Translations under genes and position numbers: made by a program | The notes under the pieces: generated by a model | Seen by the model: only the letters and a program-made list of their open reading frames with translations | What the model was told of the DNA's origin: nothing | The model's database searches: none | Shown here: positions 1 to 12,400 of the stretch, piece by piece | How the letters are laid out: each line of letters opens with the position of its first letter | Position numbering within the stretch: position 1 is the first letter of the stretch | NCBI GenBank assembly: GCA_918026815.1 | Contig: CAKJVC010000191.1 | Location: 496,001-560,000 of the forward strand | DNA: 64,000 nucleotides | Direction of reading: 5' to 3' | Source: Chalara sp. BL73 | Taxonomy: Eukaryota > Ascomycota > Leotiomycetes > Helotiales

Positions 1-749
1 AGAAGAGCCTTTATCCTTGCCGACTCAGGGGGATTTGGAGTACGCATCTTTCACTGCTGCTACAATGTCCTCGGACAAAGCGGTCCGGAAAGGTAGGGCT
101 ACAGTCGTGACGATGTTCACGTTTGCGCGAAATTTGGTAAATGCTTGGTACCCGCCCCAGAACGGTGATGGGATGAGGATGGAATCCCCTTCGTCACAGG
201 TGGCATAGAGAAGCGCGTCGAGAGTGGTGCTTGCGCCTGCGAATGTGGTGATATGGGCTGGCGATATAGGGATGGACGGGTAGAAGTATGTGTTGAAGAA
301 GAAGGAGAGGGCAGAAAGGAGAGGGCCAGTTCCACCCATTCCGTAAGGGTAGCTGAGATCCTGAAATTCATGAGTACTTTTATTTACCAAGGCACAGCAC
401 GGGGTAGGTAGATAGGGGTAAATTATAATAGTGTAAACATCAGGTGACAGATTCAGAATGGTCATGTGAGCTCATTCGATCCCAAAGAGGCACTAGAAAT
501 TAAGAGGAGCAACCGAGAGGATTCAAAACTACCTACCTTCCCATTAAACTCCTCAGCTATCACTTTCTTATAAATAGCAACAAGTGGCTCCCGAACAAGC
601 CAGTTTTCACCCATGGCCATATCCACATCCACCTTCGTAGCGACATTGTTCAGTCCATCAATGGTACTGAGCAACGGTATAAAACCTGCCACTTTGGGCT
701 GAGATCGTAGTGACAAGCCATTAGAACTCGCCTGATTCGAGTCTGACAT
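1..749 (-). CDS. ACC-synthase-like PLP-dependent aminotransferase, 5' part, with a frameshift
   Basis: This is a class I/II aminotransferase of the 1-aminocyclopropane-1-carboxylate-synthase-like type. Exon 1 is 537-749 (71 codons) from an ATG at 749. A 176-bp intron (361-536) follows, then exon 2 runs from 360 off the left edge. Visible family features are the MGENWLV block early on, then DLSYPYGMGGTGPL and FAGASTTLDALL, and SPFWGGY. The catalytic lysine would lie outside the window. The frame hits a stop at 25-27, just after a run of five G on the + strand (28-32). Read with one base fewer, the frame stays open and resembles the family to the edge. It is therefore either a real frameshift or a sequencing error. 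The substrate is unknown. The family is certain enough; intactness is not. Confidence 0.7.
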
Positions 750-2486
750 TTTAGAAAAATTTGTCGGATGAGACGAATGGCGAGGTCTCGCAGAGGAGGA
801 GAACCTCGCCACAGATTTACGGCCTAATGTTGGTCAATTGTACCAATCACCTTTGTCATATCAAACAGCACTGTTCTACCCAAAGTTTGTCACTCGGGCC
901 GCATGCGCTAAACAGCACTCGTCGGGTGCCTGGCAATTTGCTGGTATATGAGCTGAAACCGTCCCACGAATACCATACCTTAGTTATGCACGGTAATTTT
1001 TAGTTCAGCCGCGTATCTGAGCCGTAGACGGCAGTTTTAACATTGCCGGATTGACTTGATGATTAAACATTCATTCAAGGACCGTATCTCCCTCAGTTGT
1101 CAAGCAAGCCTGCGGCACAGCTTCTTTATCAAAACAGACTTATCGAGATAACCGAACGCCACCATCCCAACTTGAAGTCTGTGACACACACACAGGTGGC
1201 TGATCCAGCATCTGGGGAATCTGGAGGTTTAGTGTGACATGGCACGACAGATCATAAGCATTACGATAAAATAAATAAATAAATTGCATGATACGCAGGC
1301 TTTCCAAAGAGAAATAGACGATTTCATTCTCGGGCTGGAGACTAGAGAGCATCGCAAGGATGCTCTCTCCCTGCAATAGACACTCATCACCATAATTTCC
1401 GTGCAGGCATCAATTCACGGGTTTATTTCTCGCTGCCAAAAACTCGGCGTCGGTGGTAATTGGAATGGGAAAGTGGACATACGAGGGCGTGCCGCACGCG
1501 GGCTTTTCCAGACGTACAGTAGCAATGCAAGCCATCTCGCTGTTGGATGATGCGCCCGGAACCTTATTCCCGTTGTCGATTCGTTTGGCCATGGAGGCTT
1601 GATATGCCTGTCAAAATACATTGCCCAGCCTCGGGATTCCTGCTACGTTGCGCAGGGGTTGTGGAGGATGCTGATTCGTGAGATGTTAATTGATTCCCCT
1701 CCATAGGCATCCATGGTTGGGTTACACTCGGCCAGATAGCAACTACTCTGGTGTATAAGCTCAAAACTCGAGATAACTAGCTGTCTTGAATATGGTCGAG
1801 TTTGAGCCGTTGAAGCATAAAAAATTCTACAGGACGAAGCCTAACCGTGGCAGAGAGTAATTATGAGTCTAAAATTAAGGTTGTGGATGAAGACGGAGCT
1901 AGTCGGGTGTGACCGGCGCTAATCACCTTTGAGTGGGAGATCTGCCAACGATTTCGCCTCAGCAAGGGCGATTGGTGGGCTCGGTGGTTTAAATAACCAG
2001 GGATATTGCATTTCCTAAAAGCAGTCTCGACCAAAAACGATGACAAGGCATACACGAAACAACCTCGATTGCTCCAAGATACCTTGGGGAAATGGCATAG
2101 AAGGCCAGGGAAACTATGGATACGCCGGAAACCAAGCACGACCTTGCGTCATCACAACACAGCTGTGCAAGCACATTGCGTGACCATTGAGACATAAAAA
2201 TAATATTGCACCATCGTAAGACCGGATAGGTTTTGTTCCAGGTTGCACCTATCAAGCCCCCCTACGCAGTCATATTTCAGCTGAGAAGTTTAACTTTGAA
2301 AGATCGCAATGCCTGTGAAGACATGATCCAAAGGTGAATTACTCAATTATGTTGAGGCTATACTTGTTTGCTGTACAGTTTCGGATGTACGTTCTCCACA
2401 TCCGCATTCAGCTCTGAACACTTTTGACCCATACAGGAGTCGAATGCCTCATCCAAAATTCCGAATCTTTGCATCTTCTAGCGTAC
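750..2486. other. Intergenic region, no convincing gene
   Basis: This stretch lies upstream of the aminotransferase and downstream of the rhodopsin-domain gene. Only short ORFs are present. The best is an ATG-started 60-codon ORF on the - strand (1410-1592) with C/G-rich third positions. It matches no family I recognise and could be a fragment of a lost gene. Confidence 0.4.
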
Positions 2487-3691
2487 CTACTTCTCGCTTT
2501 GAGTTGCCTCAAATGTTTTCTTGACGTGGATTCTACCATCGTCATCCACGGTATTGTTAGCCTTCTCAACGGTGGTTCGGCTACGGCTATTCTGCAGCTC
2601 ATGCCAAGCGCGTCCACTCTCTTCATCATTAAGTGAACGTGTGGATGAGAGCGAAGCAGCAGAGCCCTTGTTAGAACGTGCGCCACTGGAGAATACTGAG
2701 CGCACGCTACGCAGGCTGCGAACTATGGTCTCGGGGCCGCGGCGGTCAAAGAATATCGGGCCAAGCATGGGAAGGGATGCAGCCGTGATAGATACACAGA
2801 CTTCAACTGTGCCCCAAATAATAATGCTCGTGGCGAGAGAGCCATCAAGAATGACATCCGTACTGGGACCCCACATGATCCGCCACAGAAGCCAGATCCG
2901 GACGGCCTCAGCGATTGTTGAAAGCGCTCCCAATGCAAAGATACCAGCTAAGGCAAATTTCTTTTGTGTGCTGAGGTGAAGTTTCTTGATCATGAACATT
3001 GGTAGAGATAATACGACGATATCCAAAAAGAGATCGAGGGAGGCGTGTGCCATGTTGAAATTCGGGTAGTTAAGAATGAAGTTGGTCGCTTTGACATCCA
3101 GTCTCCAGTTGAGTCTGACTGGCCATTGCTCGAAGACTTGGCACTAAAATATATCATTAGAGTTTTTCTTTGGCTGTAGTAGGAGAGCAAGAATCTACCA
3201 GAACGGATGCAACACCCCACATTGCAACGATGGCAATCACGATATTGGCAGTAATGAGAAATTTCTCTGTGGTGAAGATGCGCTTGTAAAAGAAAAGCAC
3301 TGAGATCTTGATGGTTGCAAGATCAAAGAACATAATGGTGGGTTGAATAAAAAGCATCTTTCCGTAAATCACCCACGTCTCGGGGCTCATGGTTGAAATC
3401 GGGACACCCATCGCATACTCGCCAGTTGCCCATGCAATCATGATGTTGTTGCATAACGCCGTAACCTATTATTAATGCCGTTAGCGATATGCAAAAACGA
3501 AGTAAGGCCATAATAGGAGAGAGTGTGAAACTCACCAAAGAAATTAGGATGAACCAGTCATCCCACTTGAGCTCAGCTTGCTTTATGTTTCTGGACCAAA
3601 ACCGCAACAAGACAGATACAAACGCCAGTACACTGAAGACGATACTGACGGCGAGCACGGAGCTCTGCGAAGACGTGTATGGCGGTGACAT
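2487..3691 (-). CDS. Fungal rhodopsin-domain (PTH11-like) seven-helix membrane protein
   Basis: Three exons join in frame: 3536-3691 (52 codons), 3199-3465 (89 codons) and 2487-3143 (218 codons plus stop), for 359 residues. The introns are 70 and 55 bp with GT-AG ends. The protein has several hydrophobic segments. It carries the WDDW motif (LKWDDWFI, about residues 42-49) that follows the first helix in the fungal rhodopsin-like domain, and a Ser/Arg-rich cytoplasmic tail. Such proteins are widespread in Pezizomycotina as putative plasma-membrane receptors. No extracellular CFEM cysteine cluster is visible. It lies at the edge of the metabolite genes, with no sign that it belongs to the pathway. 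The ligand is unknown. Confidence 0.82.
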
Positions 3692-4984
3692 GATTGGCCA
3701 AGACTCAATCGTTCAGAGCGTCGAAGGGGAAAGAACGATGCGTGCCCACGAGTGGGAACGTGGACGTGATACAGAAGTGATCAGACGTTTTAGTGCTGTT
3801 GGTGGAGGAGCTTTTGAAAGTGGGCGCCTTCGAGAACTTATGAGACGCCACGAGGTGATTAACCGGTGGTTTGTAGGATGGGGACAAGGAAGTGAAACCA
3901 GAGGCGTATGATTTGATAGAGGGTTTGATTTTATCTACAACGTTGTACGAAGTTGTGGAGGAGGGGGCGGTAAGCTTGTGACAGGCTTAGGCGGCCCGGT
4001 ACAGTCTCTCGAGGCTCCGTATTATGGTTGGTGGTACTCTGCTTACTCAAAATAGAGACGGCTCTGCGGCGTGGTAATCAGAGTAGATCCTAACCAAAAG
4101 GTAGAACGCCAAAATCATAAGACAATGTAGTAAACAACGACCCCAATTTCTTAAAGGCTTAAAAACAACTACATCAAACTATATCTACAATTGATTTCTT
4201 GCAGAAATTCGAAAATTGTCAGTCTTGCACGATATGATGAGCAGTAGTTCAATTCTATAGAGTAGGAGCTCGGCTTAATTTTGGTCCCCTATTTCTCGCT
4301 TAGCCACCCCCACAATTCACCACGCGATTCCATCTGGTCCTACGGAGCACGACTCCCTCAGCCAGGCCATATCGCGATATCGGTTCAAAGCTGATAATTT
4401 TCACGAGACATGTGCATGATGGGAAAGTGTGGCAATTTAGGTACAGGTATGTGGTGCTGGGGTTGTTCAATGTTTCGGCCAATAAATTTGATTTTGGTCG
4501 GGATGATTGCCCAGGATCTGATGTTCCATCGGCTATCAATGGTAAATGGCTAGGTTTCGCGCGTTGGATATTGGCTGTGTTACATTGTGCATGCATCTCT
4601 CTACCGGTCTACTGCACAACAGTATATATTGCTAGTACAGTGGTGGCTGCAGTAAGCACATAACCGGGATTCTACATCCTTGAAAACTGCGAGAAATGAT
4701 AAATCGAAAACGTAAGATTGAGCATGCCTGCAAGAAGCCTGATGCCCTTGCAAACACCCAGCCGTAAGGATATTTTGTAGATTCATATCACCTTCTGTAG
4801 ACGATTCGATCAGAAATTGCCCACTACCCCACCGGTAGAAGACTCCTTGGCGCGAAGGATAGCCCCTCTCCAATATTACAATCCTGCATCTTCCAAGACT
4901 TGAAAAGGGCTTGCAACACTGTCACAGACCAGACCACCGCGGGTCTTCTATTGTCCCTTCTCAAGTAGTCTTTCGACTAGAGCT
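3692..4984. other. Intergenic region, likely divergent promoters
   Basis: This 1.3-kb gap separates the start of the rhodopsin-domain gene (- strand) from the start of the MFS transporter (+ strand), so it should hold both promoters. The short ORFs inside it look random. No repeat or RNA gene was recognised. Confidence 0.45.
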
Positions 4985-7055
4985 ATGGCCTCTGACAAAG
5001 AGGCGGCTGGTGTCACTTCAACAGAAGCGAAGAGCGAGGTTTACCAACAGCCTGTTTCATCTAGCATAGTCTCTCCGGCAGTGGTTGATATCGATCTCGA
5101 ATCGACGAAGGAAACGCAAAAAGACAATGAAGAAACGATAAAGTACCTACACGGATTGGACCTGTATCTAGTAACACTTGCGTTCGTCCCCTATATTTCA
5201 GACGGGAACAGTGTTCGACTAACATCTGGCCTCGTTTCGATCGAGATAGAATATGGATTATTATATTTTTAGTCAATATGGAAGCCTCCATTGTGAGCAC
5301 TGCGTTGATCGCAATCTCGAACCAACTTAAAGGTTTTGATGACTCAAGTTGGATTGTGTCCGGATATCAGATCTCATATACAGGTTTTCTGGTGATCTGG
5401 GCCAAGATGAGTGATATATTTGGGAGGAAGAGCTCTTTAATTGCTGCAATCTTCTTCTTCATCGTTTTTACAGCCGCATGTGGCGCTGCACAATCAATGA
5501 CCCAACTGTGAGTGTTGAACTATTATTCTTCTAGTTCAGATAGTTCTTGGTCTGTTCCAGGTCAGCTCCAGTTCAGCTCGCTAAGGTGCTGCAGGATTAT
5601 ATTCCGCGTCCTGCAAGGCAGCGGCGCATCAGGCGCCTTTTCCGTCACTATGGTCATCGTCTACGAAATGGTACCAAAGCCAAGACTGCCACTTTACACC
5701 GGCATTTGCTTCATTGTTGTTGCATTAGCTACAACGAGTGGTCCACTGATTGGTGGTGCGGTTGTGACGAAAGGTTCATGGAGATGGATCTTTTTACTCA
5801 AGTAAGCCTCCTTATGAATAGGGATATAACCTTACTATTATGAAACTCTATCCATATCTAAGTCGATAATACTGATGATACAGTATACCTCCCACTATCC
5901 TCGCAATCGTTCTTCTATTAATATATTTCCCTGCTCAATATGGGAGTCGGAAAAACTCCGAGCAGAAAGAAACAGTTTTGGCCCTGCTTAAAAAGATTGA
6001 TTTTGTAGGAGCCATACTATTGCTTGCAGCTTCATTTTTGCTAGTAACGGCCCTACTTGAGGCATCTACAGAATTTCACTGGGCCTCAGCCGTGATCATA
6101 GCTTTGATAGTGTTGTCAGCGATTTCATGGGTTTCTTTCATCTTGTGGGAGTGGTTTTTGGGTAAACGAGGAAGCAAGCAAGAGGAAATGTTCCCATGGC
6201 GATTTGTTAAAAATCGACCGTGGATGGCGATGCTATTGTATGGCCTTACCTTTCTTTACCTTCGTCTCGGATTTGCTAACATTCTTCCTGTCCTATAGAA
6301 TATCCTTTCTCGTTGGGATACCTAGCAATGTTATCGTGGTTTCGATGCCTCAGCGATTCCAAATCGTGGATTCTGCCTCTCCTTTGAAAGCTGGGATTCA
6401 CCTCCTGCCTTACACCATTGCGAGCCCCTTCGGATTGCTAATCGGCAATGCGGTTGGTGGTGCTACAAAGATTTCACCAATCTATCTGATGCTAGGTAGT
6501 TCTCTGGTTGGGTTGCTTGGCATTGGCCTGCTAAACATGATACCAATTGATGGGGGAATGCTGGGAGGCATATATGTGTTTGAGATAATCACAGCATTAG
6601 GGATCGGGGTCACTGCTGCCCTGACTATGCTGGCCACGCCACACTGTATTGAGGCCAAAGATCTCGGTATGTATTTGTTTTCTTGGCTTTCTTATTCTAT
6701 GATTACAATTATTCTTTCCTGATAACTTCTTACAGCTGTGGGTACATCCTCCATGGTTCAAGCGCGGATGATGGGCTCAGCAATCGGACTCGCCATTGCC
6801 ATGAGTGTCGTAAACTCTTATCTAAGCTCCTCACTAGGTTCAGCGCTACCACAATCTCAGATCTCTGATCTACTCCAGAATTTAGAGTTACTATCGACAT
6901 ATGACTCAATTGTACAGGTGCAAGTTCGGCACGTATTCGGAAGGGCATTTCGGCTTGAGACATGGATTATTACAGGTATAGCTAGTGCACAGGTTCTGGC
7001 TGTGGGGTTGATGTGGAAGAAAAAGCAAATAAGCTTTCATACACATAAAGAGTAG
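4985..7055 (+). CDS. MFS drug:H+ antiporter of the DHA2 (14-helix) type, probable metabolite exporter
   Basis: Six exons give one continuous frame of 567 residues: 4985-5181, 5250-5507, 5595-5801, 5884-6237, 6299-6666 and 6736-7055. The introns are 61-87 bp. The first has a weak donor (GTTCGT) but a good CTAAC branch site, and its splice restores helix 1. Visible DHA2 features are FLVNMEASIVSTAL in helix 1, GRKSSLIAAIFFF in the loop 2-3 region, FRVLQGSGASG in helix 4, the motif-C-like GPLIGGAVV in helix 5, and MPQRFQIVDSASPLKAGI. The N-terminus is acidic and cytosolic. Its neighbours are an FSH hydrolase and PKS-1, the usual place for an exporter or self-resistance pump. The substrate is not known. 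Confidence 0.9.
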
Positions 7056-7392
7056 TTGTCATAAAATCAAGAGTATATCATTACCAAAGTACCCTAGTTC
7101 TAACTATTGATATTCAGATCCGTAAGTATGACCCACAAGAGATACATAGCCTGACAATTATCAGAGAAACTTAATCTTGCAGCTAGCTAATGCAATTCTT
7201 CCCTATTAAATCTTAACGTGAAGTACATTCTAGAACTTAAAATAACATGTTACTGCTCTCAGAAAGATCTCCAAGTCGTCGAAGTCCACAAAATGAAAAG
7301 TTGGCTATCTAAGCAAACATGGGCATTTTGAGAATCAAACTTTTTGCAACATATACAACCAACCTAATAGAGACTCAAAATAAACCAAACTC
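7056..7392. other. Short convergent intergenic gap
   Basis: This 337-bp AT-rich gap lies between the stop of the MFS gene (+) and the stop of the FSH hydrolase gene (-). It presumably holds both 3' ends. No feature was recognised. Confidence 0.4.
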
Positions 7393-8256
7393 CTAATACA
7401 CAGCAACAGCCTTTTCGACAGTCTTACGGATGGCATGCGCAGCAGCAACAAGATCAAACTCATCTGCAGCCCCAGGAATTGGAGTTCGAGCTGTATGGAT
7501 GACGTTAATATTCGCGTCCTCAGAGCAGAATGCGGAGAGTCTGGGAGCGGAGTGAGCATGTACTTCATCGCGGGATCCCCAGATATTTGCTGTTGGGATG
7601 GAGATAAGTTTGTGATTCTCAGCTGGCTCGAGGAAGCGAAGGTCTCCATTTTCGCAGGTCGCGAAGTCCAAAGGTGCCATGCCGGAGAAGAAAATAGCGC
7701 CTTTGAAAAGTGACTGGCCTTCTGCTTCGAGGTTTTGAAGTAGGTTGCCGATCAAGCTGGTAGCGACGGAAGAAGCCATAACGATATCAATATCTCCCTC
7801 GGTAGTGATGAACTCGTGAAGGTCGTTCATAGCCTTCTGCAAGCTCTTTGGGTCCGAAAGGGAGAAGTAGCCGTAGTAGTCATCAGATGGGTCATAAAAG
7901 CCCTCAAGTTCTTTACATTCTTAGCTTTTGTTTTTGAGCCTTCATAGTATTGCCCATGATAGACTCACCAGGAGCCATAGGCACAGGTACGGTGCCGTTC
8001 ACGAAGATCCATTCGTAATCATCGTCCAGCTCATGTCTAAGAGCAGCTGAAATATTATTAACTTTTACAAGCCTCGAATGGCACTGGATATGGAAATTTT
8101 ACCCGTCTGGGCTTCCAACACCTGTGAAAAGAGTTAGCTAATGCAATCGGCGACATTGGCACGGCCCATGGGCACGGAAGCGATTCTAGGGACAACGTTG
8201 TAACGAACCTTGCAATTAGAACCATGACCATGAAGACACAGAACACGAATAGGCAT
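7393..8256 (-). CDS. FSH-family serine hydrolase (alpha/beta hydrolase) with an altered catalytic site
   Basis: Four exons (8209-8256, 8103-8121, 7969-8046, 7393-7910) encode 220 residues. The second exon is only 19 nt and the last acceptor is an AAG. The start reads MPIRVLCLHGHGSNCK, the typical N-terminus of FSH1-like hydrolases. In this family a serine in GxSxG, an Asp and a late His form the triad, and relatives in polyketide clusters act as releasing thioesterases or hydrolases. Here the nucleophile region reads MASSVA (Ser about 95), lacking both elbow glycines. The position of the catalytic His (usual GGHxxP) reads HTARTPIP, so that His looks lost. The Asp site (GSRDEV) is kept. It may be inactive or have an unusual mechanism. 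It is divergent from PKS-1, so co-regulation is plausible. Confidence 0.75.
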
Positions 8257-9417
8257 TGTTGAAGCTGAATTTATTTGCTTGAGAGTAGAGTTCAGATTTT
8301 TGCGATGAGAAGGTATTAAAATAAATCTATTTTGAAAAGTTCCCCAGGGAGCTTGGTACAAACGAGGGGAGACGAATTCCAGCCTTATCTATCCCGTCGA
8401 TCTGAACCCTGGCAGATCGTGCTTGATGCTAGGCCCTGCCAATGCCGGATACATCATATGCATAGCTAATCCTTGTAGGAAATACGCCGACCCACTTATA
8501 GATCCGGCTTATTGGTGCGCGTTGTCTTATAGTATACATGTCCGCAGCCTACTCGGCAGATTAAGGCAGCGAGAAGAGGATGCTCGGCTGAGGCGATTGC
8601 GCAAACCAGATAGTCAGCAAAAACGAAAGTAAAGACAGGCAGGAGAGCCGTCGGTAACCCGATCTAGGCACTCAATCGGGCTATTACTGTATAAGTGGAT
8701 TCTGATGCACTTTGGTCCCATTCAGGCAGTTTCTCAGCGCTTATTATATCCTTGCTATTCCTCCCAATCACGAACACATGTCATTTGATTTAGCGAGCAA
8801 GCCAATTAGGGTTGAGGAAAGTGTCACTAGCAGGAAAATGGCTGTTATGGGACTAATATAGAGAAGTCACCTACGCGTTTCAGCTTGATCCAAACCAGGG
8901 TTGATCTGGGTGTGATTCATTTTGCTTCCACTTGTTCACTAGTTGCGGTACCAATAATTTTAGCAGGGGATGTTAACCTTGCCCGACTTACATGCATGCC
9001 ACACAAATATCATACGACGTACTTGGAAAGAGGCGGCGTGAGTTGAGAATATTTTCTGACTGTATTGATGCCTTCTTATCAAGAGCCAATTGGATATATT
9101 TCACCGCTTATTGTTTCACAAGGTTGATCATTACATCTCAGCCTAAACATCACTGCTGAACTGCCAAACCACAAAAATCTTAGGAAGGGTGGTAACTCCT
9201 AGAAAAAGGGACTCTCGATTGAGACCCAAGCATCCCCAAAAATTTGCTTGGAAAGGCTAAGAGCCTAGCAAGCGGTTGTTGGGATCTTCTCCGGCATGTG
9301 ACTTGCAGAAAATCACGTTACTAATGTTTATGTCTGGTACACAGAGACTCATGTATACTAAAACAGACCTTACCCTTGCATAGTCTTTTGGCAGTTGCTT
9401 TTCGAAGGGCAGCCATA
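8257..9417. promoter_or_regulatory. Divergent promoter region between FSH hydrolase and PKS-1
   Basis: This 1.16-kb stretch separates the two start codons and must carry both promoters. A 70-codon ORF inside it (8423-8632) has no recognisable content. No binding-site motif could be assigned with confidence. Confidence 0.45.
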
Positions 9418-12400
9418 ATGCCCGCGGCGGTATCTAGTGTACAAGAAGTGAATACGGACTTACCTACTTTGAAAGGCTGTGGTGAACTCGGCTTGGAAGA
9501 TCAGAAACCATGTGAGCTTAGAGAAAGTGATGCCCGTGAGGGTATTGCAGTTATCGGCTTCTCGTTTGAATTTCCTGACAGTGCTGTTTCCTCCGATCTC
9601 TTTTGGGAAATGCTGCTTGCAAGACGGAGTGTCAGTACAGATATGCCAAGCTCTAGGATGAAGGCAGACGCATTTAGTCGTTCAAGCGGTCGTGACTTCG
9701 ATAAAGTATGTTCTGACTTCGCAATATAAACTTCTGCCTAGGCTTGTAATTTGACGCTTTCTTCTTATAGTTTACCACAAGCAAAGCCTGCTTCCTTCAA
9801 GATGACATTGCAGCTTTCGATGCCCCATTCTTTTCAATTTCCAAGGAAGAGGCTCAAACTATGGATCCTCAGCAGCGTGCTCTTTTAGAGACGACTTACC
9901 GAGCACTTGAAAACTGTAAGTTAAGTCACTCTATGATGAAACGCCGTACTGGCTAATGGATGAAAGCTGGACTTCCAATAGAGAAAGTTTCAGGTTCCAA
10001 TACATCTGTGTATGTAGGGAACTTCACAGATGATTATAAGATGATGTATTGCAAAGATCCGGAGCAACCATTTCAATATGGTGCTACCGGGTGCCTAATG
10101 TCAGTCTTATCAAGCAGATTGAGCTGGTTCTATAATTTGACGGGCCAGAGCCTAAGCCTCGACTCCGCATGCTCGAGCTCTTTGACTGCCGTGGATATCG
10201 CGTGTCAAAATCTTCTCGGCAAAGGCTCAGATATGGTAAGTATAATTCATGTTTTCGGACCTACGGCTTACCGATTCCTTTTCCAGAGTATCGTTGGTGC
10301 CTCCAACTTGATTTTCTCACCTGACATGATGCTCCTTCTGTCAAGCTTTAACGTCTTGTCCCCAGAAGGTCGATCATTTGTATTCGATCAGAGAGCAAAA
10401 GGCTATACGAGAGGCGAAGGCCACGCCGTTATTGTTTTGAAGCGAGTTTCAGATGCCTTGAAGGACGGGGACTGCATTAGAGCCGTGATTCGGTCTTCAG
10501 GTAGCAACCAGGATGGGCATACTCCGAATGGCATGGCTCAGCCAAGCCGAAAGTCGCAAGAGGCGCTTATCAAACAGACGTACAAGAAGGCTGGATTGTT
10601 GCTTGGCCAAACCATGTTTGTTGAAGCTCATGGTACAGGGACAAAACTAGGTGATGCTGTGGAAGTTAATGCTATTGGTAACTCATTCAAAAATAGCAGA
10701 AAACCGGGGGAGAGCTTATACATGTGAGCTTTAAACTACTTCTCACAATATCGCATTTAAACTAATACTTTATCAGCGGTGCCCTAAAAGCAAATATTGG
10801 CCATTTAGAAGGATGTAGTGGTTTGGCAGGTTTGATTAAGACGATACTAGTCCTCGAGAGAGGAGTGATTCCTCCAAACACTGGGTTCGAGAAGGCAAAT
10901 ATTAGAATCGAAGAAGATTACTTGAAGATCAAGGTACGGATGATCAAATCCTGAATTAGAAATGTTAGAAACTGATTAGCGATATAGTTTCCTCTGTGTC
11001 CAACTCCGTGGCCAACTTCAGGCCTCAGGCGCGCCTCTGTTAATTCTTTTGGTATTGGTGGATCCAACTGTCATGTAGTTCTTGATGACGCCTATCATTA
11101 TATGAAGCTTCGTAGCTTGACTGGCCATCATAACACAAAAGTTGACGTCTTAGATCGAGTCAATGGCCATGGCAAACACAACATGAGAATAGAAAAGGGA
11201 AAGACTTTCAGCGACATTGAGGCTAGAAAACCTGCTTCTCCACTTCTATTAGTTTTTTCTAGTTCTGATGAGTATGGGATCTATCGATGGGAACAACCTT
11301 ACAAGGAACTTTTGTCTAAACGCATAGAAAAGGCGTCAATATGGGACCATGCCTTCTTTCAGAACCTTGCGTACACCCTGGCTTGTCGAAGAAGCATGCT
11401 TTCGTGGAAATCTTATGCAATAATTGGGCTACATTTAAACTCATCTCACATAGACATATCTAAACCACGGTTAGCAAAGACTGGCACACCAAGACTGGGC
11501 TTCATCTTCACAGGCCAGGGAGCCCAGTGGCCACGAATGGGTCTTGAGCTTATGACATATTCGGTATTTCGAAAGTCCCTAGAGGAAGCAGAAACATATA
11601 TGAGGACTTTAGGCTGTTCTTGGTCTCTGAAAGGTATATGTTACCACTGAAAGCAAAGTAGTTTTCTAACAATATTTAGATGAGCTGGCGAGATATGAGA
11701 ATGATTCTAATATCAATCTACCAAGTTATAGCCAGCCATTATGCACTGCTATTCAAGTTGCGTTGGTGGATCTACTGCGAAGTTTTGGCATACAACCAGC
11801 TGCAGTAGTTGGCCATTCGTCGGGTGAGATTGCAGCAGCGTAAGTCTCTCATGTCGGCAAAAGTAAACTTTTACAGTCGAGCCTAACCTTTCGTAGGTAC
11901 TGTGCAAACATGATATCGAGAGAGTCTGCATTGAAAGTTGCATACTTCCGGGGATTTTGCACGAGTGTGCTTTGTAAATCCGGACATACACGAGGTTCTA
12001 TGCTTGCAGTCGCATTATCGGAGCAGCGTATTTTGCCTTTCATCGATCAGGTAGCCAAAGAATTTGGAAGGCGTGGTCTGTGGATAGCGTGTTTCAATAG
12101 CAAGACGAGCCTGACCATTTCTGGTGATGAGAGCCAGATTGACGCCTTAGACACCCTGCTCGATGAAGCGGGAGAACGAAAGCAACGTCTCAAAGTCAAT
12201 GTTGCCTATCATTCGCCACATATGGAACCTGCTATGAATAAATACAGAGAGTCCATCGCTAGGATCGAACCTCCACATGACATAACATGTCAACCACTTG
12301 CCATGATATCAAGTGTAACCGGCCAAATTGTGTCTGCAGAGGAGCTAAGGACGGGAGATTACTGGGTGCAGAATCTTGTATCGCCTGTCAATTTTGTCGA

